In this document: positions 60,971-64,000 of the stretch, one piece after another
How positions within the stretch are numbered: the stretch's first letter is position 1
Layout: the number at the start of each line of letters is the position of its first letter
Assembly (NCBI RefSeq): GCF_010499245.1
Contig: NZ_JAAGOW010000002.1
Location: forward strand, 372,001 to 436,000
DNA: 64,000 bases
Direction of reading: 5' to 3'
Origin: Variovorax sp. WS11
Lineage (GTDB): Bacteria; Pseudomonadota; Gammaproteobacteria; Burkholderiales; Burkholderiaceae_C
Notes under the pieces: model-generated
What the model saw: only the letters and a program-made list of their open reading frames with translations
What the model was told of the DNA's origin: nothing
Databases searched by the model: none
Translations under genes and position numbers: made by a program

Positions 60971-61939
60971 CTAGTCGGCCTTGATGTCGGCCGCCTTGAT
61001 CACCTTCGACCATTTCACCAGTTCCTGGTCCACGAACTTGCCCAGCGCGGGCGGGTCCATGTAGACGGCGAAGGCGCCCTGGTCATCCACCTTCTTGCGG
61101 AAGCTCTCGCTCTCGACGATCTTGCGGATTTCGCCACTCAGCTTGGCGACGATTTCCGGCGGTGTCTTCGCCGGCGCGAAGACCGCGAACCACGAATCCA
61201 CCTCGTAGCCGGGCAGCCCGGCCTCGGCCGACGTCGGCACGTTGGGCATCGACGGGTGCCGCTGGGTCCCCGTATAGGCCAGCGCCTTGAGCTTGCCGCT
61301 CGCGATGTGGCCGATCACCGAGGGCGGCGTGGTGATGAACATGTCGACGTTGCCCGCGATCAGGTCGTTGATTGCCGGGCCCGAGCCCTTGTAGGGCACA
61401 TGGGTCATCGGCTGCTTCGCCTGGCGCGACAGCAGCTCGCCCGCGATGTGCTGGATCGAGCCGTTGCCGGAGGAGGCGTAGTTGAGGCCGCCGTCGCCCT
61501 TCTTCTTGCCGTATTCGATCAGCTCCTTCATCGAGTTGACCGGCAGCTTGCCGCTGACCGCCACCACGTGCGGCGCGCGCATCACCAGCGCGACCGGCAC
61601 GAAGTCCTTGGTCGGGTTCCACTTGATCTGCTGGAACAGCGCGGGGTTGCCCACGTGGTAGCCGGAGTACTGCATGAGCAGCGTGTAGCCATCGGGCGCG
61701 GCGCGAGCCACGGTCTCGGTACCGATGTTGCCGCTGGCGCCCGGCTTGTTGTCGACCACCACCGGCTGGCCGAGCGCACGCGACAGTGGATCGCCGACCA
61801 GGCGCGCCATGATGTCGGTGGAGCCGGCCGGCGCCGTGGGGACGATGAAGGTGATGGGTTTCGAGGGAAAGGTGTCGGCGTGCGAGGCCATCACGGCGAA
61901 TGCGGCGCAGGCCGCGAGCAGACGGGGGGCGAGTTTCAT
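60971..61939 (-). CDS. Bug-family tripartite tricarboxylate transporter receptor (4)
   Basis: A 322-residue periplasmic receptor with signal peptide (LLAACAAFAVMASHA), FPSKPITFIVPTAPAGSTDIMAR, VDNKPGASGNIGTETVAR, and THVPYKGSGPAINDLIAGNVDMFI. It is the last gene of a leftward operon with CoA transferase, HMG-CoA-lyase-like and VOC genes, so it probably imports the acid those enzymes process. AAAAGGAG before ATG 61939 is a strong ribosome-binding site. Confidence 0.92.
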   Translation of the reverse strand: MKLAPRLLAACAAFAVMASHADTFPSKPITFIVPTAPAGSTDIMARLVGDPLSRALGQPVVVDNKPGASGNIGTETVARAAPDGYTLLMQYSGYHVGNPALFQQIKWNPTKDFVPVALVMRAPHVVAVSGKLPVNSMKELIEYGKKKGDGGLNYASSGNGSIQHIAGELLSRQAKQPMTHVPYKGSGPAINDLIAGNVDMFITTPPSVIGHIASGKLKALAYTGTQRHPSMPNVPTSAEAGLPGYEVDSWFAVFAPAKTPPEIVAKLSGEIRKIVESESFRKKVDDQGAFAVYMDPPALGKFVDQELVKWSKVIKAADIKAD

Positions 61940-61977
61940 GTCTTGTCTCCTTTTCAAAAAAAAACGCGTACGGGTGC

Positions 61978-62358
61978 TCAGGCCTTCAACTCCGAGATCT
62001 CGATGAGGTTGAGATCCGGGTCGCGCACATAGACCGAGCGGATGCGCGAAGTCGCACCGGTGCGCATCACGGGGCCTTCGATGATGGGTACCTGCTTTTC
62101 TTGCAGGCGCGCGATCACGTCGTCCAACGGCACGGCGGCGATAAAGCAGAGGTCGAGCGCGCCGGGCATCGGCGCCTGCGCCTTGGGCTCGAACTCGTGG
62201 CCCTTCAGGTGCAGGTTGATCTTCTGGTTGCCGAAACGGAAGGCCTTGCGGCCCTCGCCGAAGGTCTCGAGCGCCATGCCCATGACCTCGACGTAGAAGC
62301 GCACGCAGGCGGGCTCGTCGGCGGTGGTCAGCACCAGGTGGTCCAGATGGTCGATCAT
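61978..62358 (-). CDS. VOC-superfamily (glyoxalase/dioxygenase) protein
   Basis: A 126-residue protein of the vicinal oxygen chelate fold: LDHLVLTTADEPACVRFYVEVMG at the start, NLHLKGHE in the middle, and VRDPDLNLIEI at the end with the last metal ligand Glu. It may isomerise or cleave a pathway intermediate. Its ATG overlaps the stop of the lyase gene (ATGA). Confidence 0.85.
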   Translation of the reverse strand: MIDHLDHLVLTTADEPACVRFYVEVMGMALETFGEGRKAFRFGNQKINLHLKGHEFEPKAQAPMPGALDLCFIAAVPLDDVIARLQEKQVPIIEGPVMRTGATSRIRSVYVRDPDLNLIEISELKA

Positions 62359-63344
62359 GCTTGCGGCTCCTTTCTGCCTTCGCCACGCGCCTTTGCGCGC
62401 TCGACGATCTCGCTGAAATCCGCCGGCGGCGCATGGCGCGTGAGGCGGTGGCCGGCGCGGGAGACCTGAGCCGGCAGTTCGTGCTGCACCAGCGCTTCGA
62501 GCTGGGCCGCGGCGCCGATCAGGCCGTCGAGGTCCATGCCCGTGTCGTAGCCCATGCACTGCAGCATGTGGATCACGTCCTCGGTCGCGACGTTGCCGGT
62601 CGCGCCGGGCGCATAGGGGCAGCCGCCGATGCCGCCCAGCGACATGTCGAAGCGGCGCACGCCAGCCTCGACCGCCGCCACCGTGTTGACCAGGCCCATG
62701 GCGCGGGTGTTGTGGAAATGCGCGGTGAAGTCCAGCGCCTCGAAGCGCGCCAGCGCGCTCGCGCAGACCTCCTGCACCTGCGTCGGATAGGCCATGCCGG
62801 TGGTGTCGCACAGGGTGATACCGGCCACGCCCAGCGCGGCGAAGCGGTCGACCCAGCCCAGCACGCCGTCGAGCGGCACTTCGCCCTCCATCGGGCAGCC
62901 GAACACGCAGGACAGCGAGACGTTCACCGGCACCTTCGCCTGTCGCGCCAGCGCGATCACCTCGGTCAGCTGCGCGAAGGACTGCTCGCGCGTCATGCGC
63001 AGGTTGGCGAGGTTGTGGGTCTCGCTGGCCGACATCACGATGTTGAACTCGTCGACGCGGCTGTCCAGCGCGCGCTCGCCGCCGCGCAGGTTGGGCACCA
63101 GCGCGGTGTAGACCACGCCGGGGCGGCGCGCGATGCGGCCCATGACCTCCTCGCCGTCGCGCAACGCCGGGATGGCCTTGGGCGCGGTGAAGGAGGTGAC
63201 CTCGATCTTGGCGTAGCCCAGGCCGCTCAGGCGGTCGACCAACGCGATCTTGTCGTCGGTGGGGATGAAGCGGCTTTCCATCTGGAAGCCGTCGCGGGTG
63301 GCGACCTCGTTGACGTAAAGGCGCGTGCCGTTTCCGGTGTTCAT
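62355..63344 (-). CDS. Hydroxymethylglutaryl-CoA lyase-like protein
   Basis: A 329-residue TIM-barrel aldolase of the HMG-CoA lyase family, which splits a 3-hydroxy-3-methylacyl-CoA into acetyl-CoA and an oxoacid or similar. RDGFQ holds Arg17 and Asp18, HFHNTRAMG the metal ligands, and GGIGGCPYAPGATGN the catalytic Cys loop. Together with the CoA transferase it forms an acid-activation and C-C-cleavage pair; the substrate may be an itaconate- or citramalate-like acid. Confidence 0.88.
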   Translation of the reverse strand: MNTGNGTRLYVNEVATRDGFQMESRFIPTDDKIALVDRLSGLGYAKIEVTSFTAPKAIPALRDGEEVMGRIARRPGVVYTALVPNLRGGERALDSRVDEFNIVMSASETHNLANLRMTREQSFAQLTEVIALARQAKVPVNVSLSCVFGCPMEGEVPLDGVLGWVDRFAALGVAGITLCDTTGMAYPTQVQEVCASALARFEALDFTAHFHNTRAMGLVNTVAAVEAGVRRFDMSLGGIGGCPYAPGATGNVATEDVIHMLQCMGYDTGMDLDGLIGAAAQLEALVQHELPAQVSRAGHRLTRHAPPADFSEIVERAKARGEGRKEPQA

Positions 63345-63355
63345 GCGAAGTCCTT

Positions 63356-64000
63356 TCAGTGGGTGCGCGCAGGCCAGCCGGCGCCGGGCTGCAATTGATC
63401 GTCGTGCTCGCCCAGTCGCGGCGCCGGATGCGCGATGCGGCCCGGCGTGGCGCTGAGCTTGGGAACGATGCCCGGCACCTTGAGCGTGCGGCCATCGGAG
63501 GTGGGCGCCTCGATGATCATTTCGCGCGCCAGGTACTGCGGATCGCTCGCGATGTCGGCCACCGTGTAGATGCGCCCGACCGGCACGCCGGCCGCATCGA
63601 GCGCAGCCAGCACGTCGTCGCGGCTGCGCTGCACGGTCCAGGCCTCGATGGCGGCATCGAGCATCTCGACCTGCGCCACGCGGCCGTCGTTGTGGCGCAG
63701 GGCCGGGTCGTCCTCCAGGTCGGGGCGCTCGATCACGCGCATCAGTCGGCGGAAGATGCTGTCGCCGTTGCCCGCCACCAGCACGTAGTGGCCATCGTTG
63801 CAGCGGTAGGCGTTGGTAGGCGCGATGCCCGGCAACGCGCTGCCGGCGCGCTCACGCACCGCGCCGAAAGCGTCGTACTCGGGCAGCAGGCTCTCCATCA
63901 CGTTGAAGACCGACTCGTAGAGCGCCACGTCGATGAACTGCCCTTCACCGCCGTGGGCCGCGCGATGGTAGAGCGCCATCAGCACGCCGATCACGCCGTG
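63356..64000 (-). CDS. CaiB/BaiF family III CoA transferase (N-terminus beyond window)
   Basis: The C-terminal 214 residues of a family III CoA transferase, open to the window edge. Typical segments: GEGQFIDVALYESVFNVMESLLPEY, PTNAYRCNDGHYVLVAGNGDSIFRRL, and the YLAREMIIEAPTSDGRTLKVPGIVPKLS region. It moves CoA between carboxylic acids. It precedes the HMG-CoA-lyase-like gene by 11 bases and opens the leftward operon. Confidence 0.9.
   Translation of the reverse strand, partial: HGVIGVLMALYHRAAHGGEGQFIDVALYESVFNVMESLLPEYDAFGAVRERAGSALPGIAPTNAYRCNDGHYVLVAGNGDSIFRRLMRVIERPDLEDDPALRHNDGRVAQVEMLDAAIEAWTVQRSRDDVLAALDAAGVPVGRIYTVADIASDPQYLAREMIIEAPTSDGRTLKVPGIVPKLSATPGRIAHPAPRLGEHDDQLQPGAGWPARTH

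Noticed and set aside
1..64000. CRISPR arrays
   Set aside because: No regularly spaced direct repeats with unique spacers were seen. The only tandem arrays are the hexamer at 7959 and the octamer at 42380.
1..64000. Insertion sequences or transposase genes
   Set aside because: No DDE, HUH or IS200/605 transposase motif was recognised; the only recombinase is the tyrosine integrase at 9351.

Overview
This is a GC-rich (by eye mid to high 60s percent), densely packed, mostly chromosomal window from a beta-proteobacterium. It most resembles Comamonadaceae such as Variovorax. The reasons are four orphan tripartite-tricarboxylate (Bug/TctC type) periplasmic receptors beside CoA-dependent degradation genes, a Kdo transferase (waaA), an indolepyruvate oxidoreductase with a long beta subunit, and the general style of the copper and cytochrome c genes. 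The genus is an inference from gene content; no rRNA gene is present.

Positions 1-10,904 are accessory DNA. The left edge holds a type I restriction-modification methyltransferase (hsdM, cut by the window edge), a small phage-type protein and a tRNA-Arg(CCG). From about 3.5 to 10.7 kb lies a capsid-less, phage-like element: an AlpA-type regulator, small hypothetical genes, and a leftward replication operon with start-stop overlaps (HTH protein, 106-aa protein, 286-aa initiator-like protein, DnaB-type helicase). It ends in a tyrosine integrase, a perfect 14-bp inverted repeat, and the 3' half of a tRNA-Lys(CTT) gene that marks the element's right attachment site. The intact tRNA-Lys should lie left of the window.

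From 10.9 to 24.5 kb is core chromosome: a histidine kinase lacking its N-terminal part, waaA with a phosphomannomutase/phosphoglucomutase, DNA alkylation repair (Ada-AlkA fusion and ogt) with an EamA exporter, an IclR regulator divergent from a TRAP-type binding protein and aroQ, a DUF1345 membrane protein and two multiheme cytochromes c. From 24.5 to 32.4 kb is a copper resistance island: CueR, a DUF2946 protein, a TolC-like lipoprotein, multicopper oxidase, cupredoxin, CusF-like protein, a 19-Cys copper storage protein and the CopA ATPase. Two matching CueR operators, one at each end, tie it together.

From 32.5 to 52.8 kb are catabolic operons: Bug receptor, enoyl-CoA hydratase, NDP-forming acyl-CoA synthetase, Bug receptor and D-2-hydroxyacid dehydrogenase; an MBL hydrolase with an IclR regulator; an inner-membrane sulfatase; a LysR regulator divergent from a soluble sugar-dehydrogenase-like protein with a diheme cytochrome; then indolepyruvate oxidoreductase alpha and beta, a Bug receptor and a thioesterase. 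At 52.9-55.9 kb is the most notable locus: a bacterial copper-radical oxidase with the full active site of fungal galactose oxidase, translationally coupled to a monoheme cytochrome c and a Sco copper chaperone. The rest holds an 8-oxoguanine-deaminase-like amidohydrolase, a PTS-IIA-like protein, a tannase-family esterase whose signal peptide is in another frame, and a leftward operon (CoA transferase, HMG-CoA-lyase-like protein, VOC protein, Bug receptor) running off the right edge.
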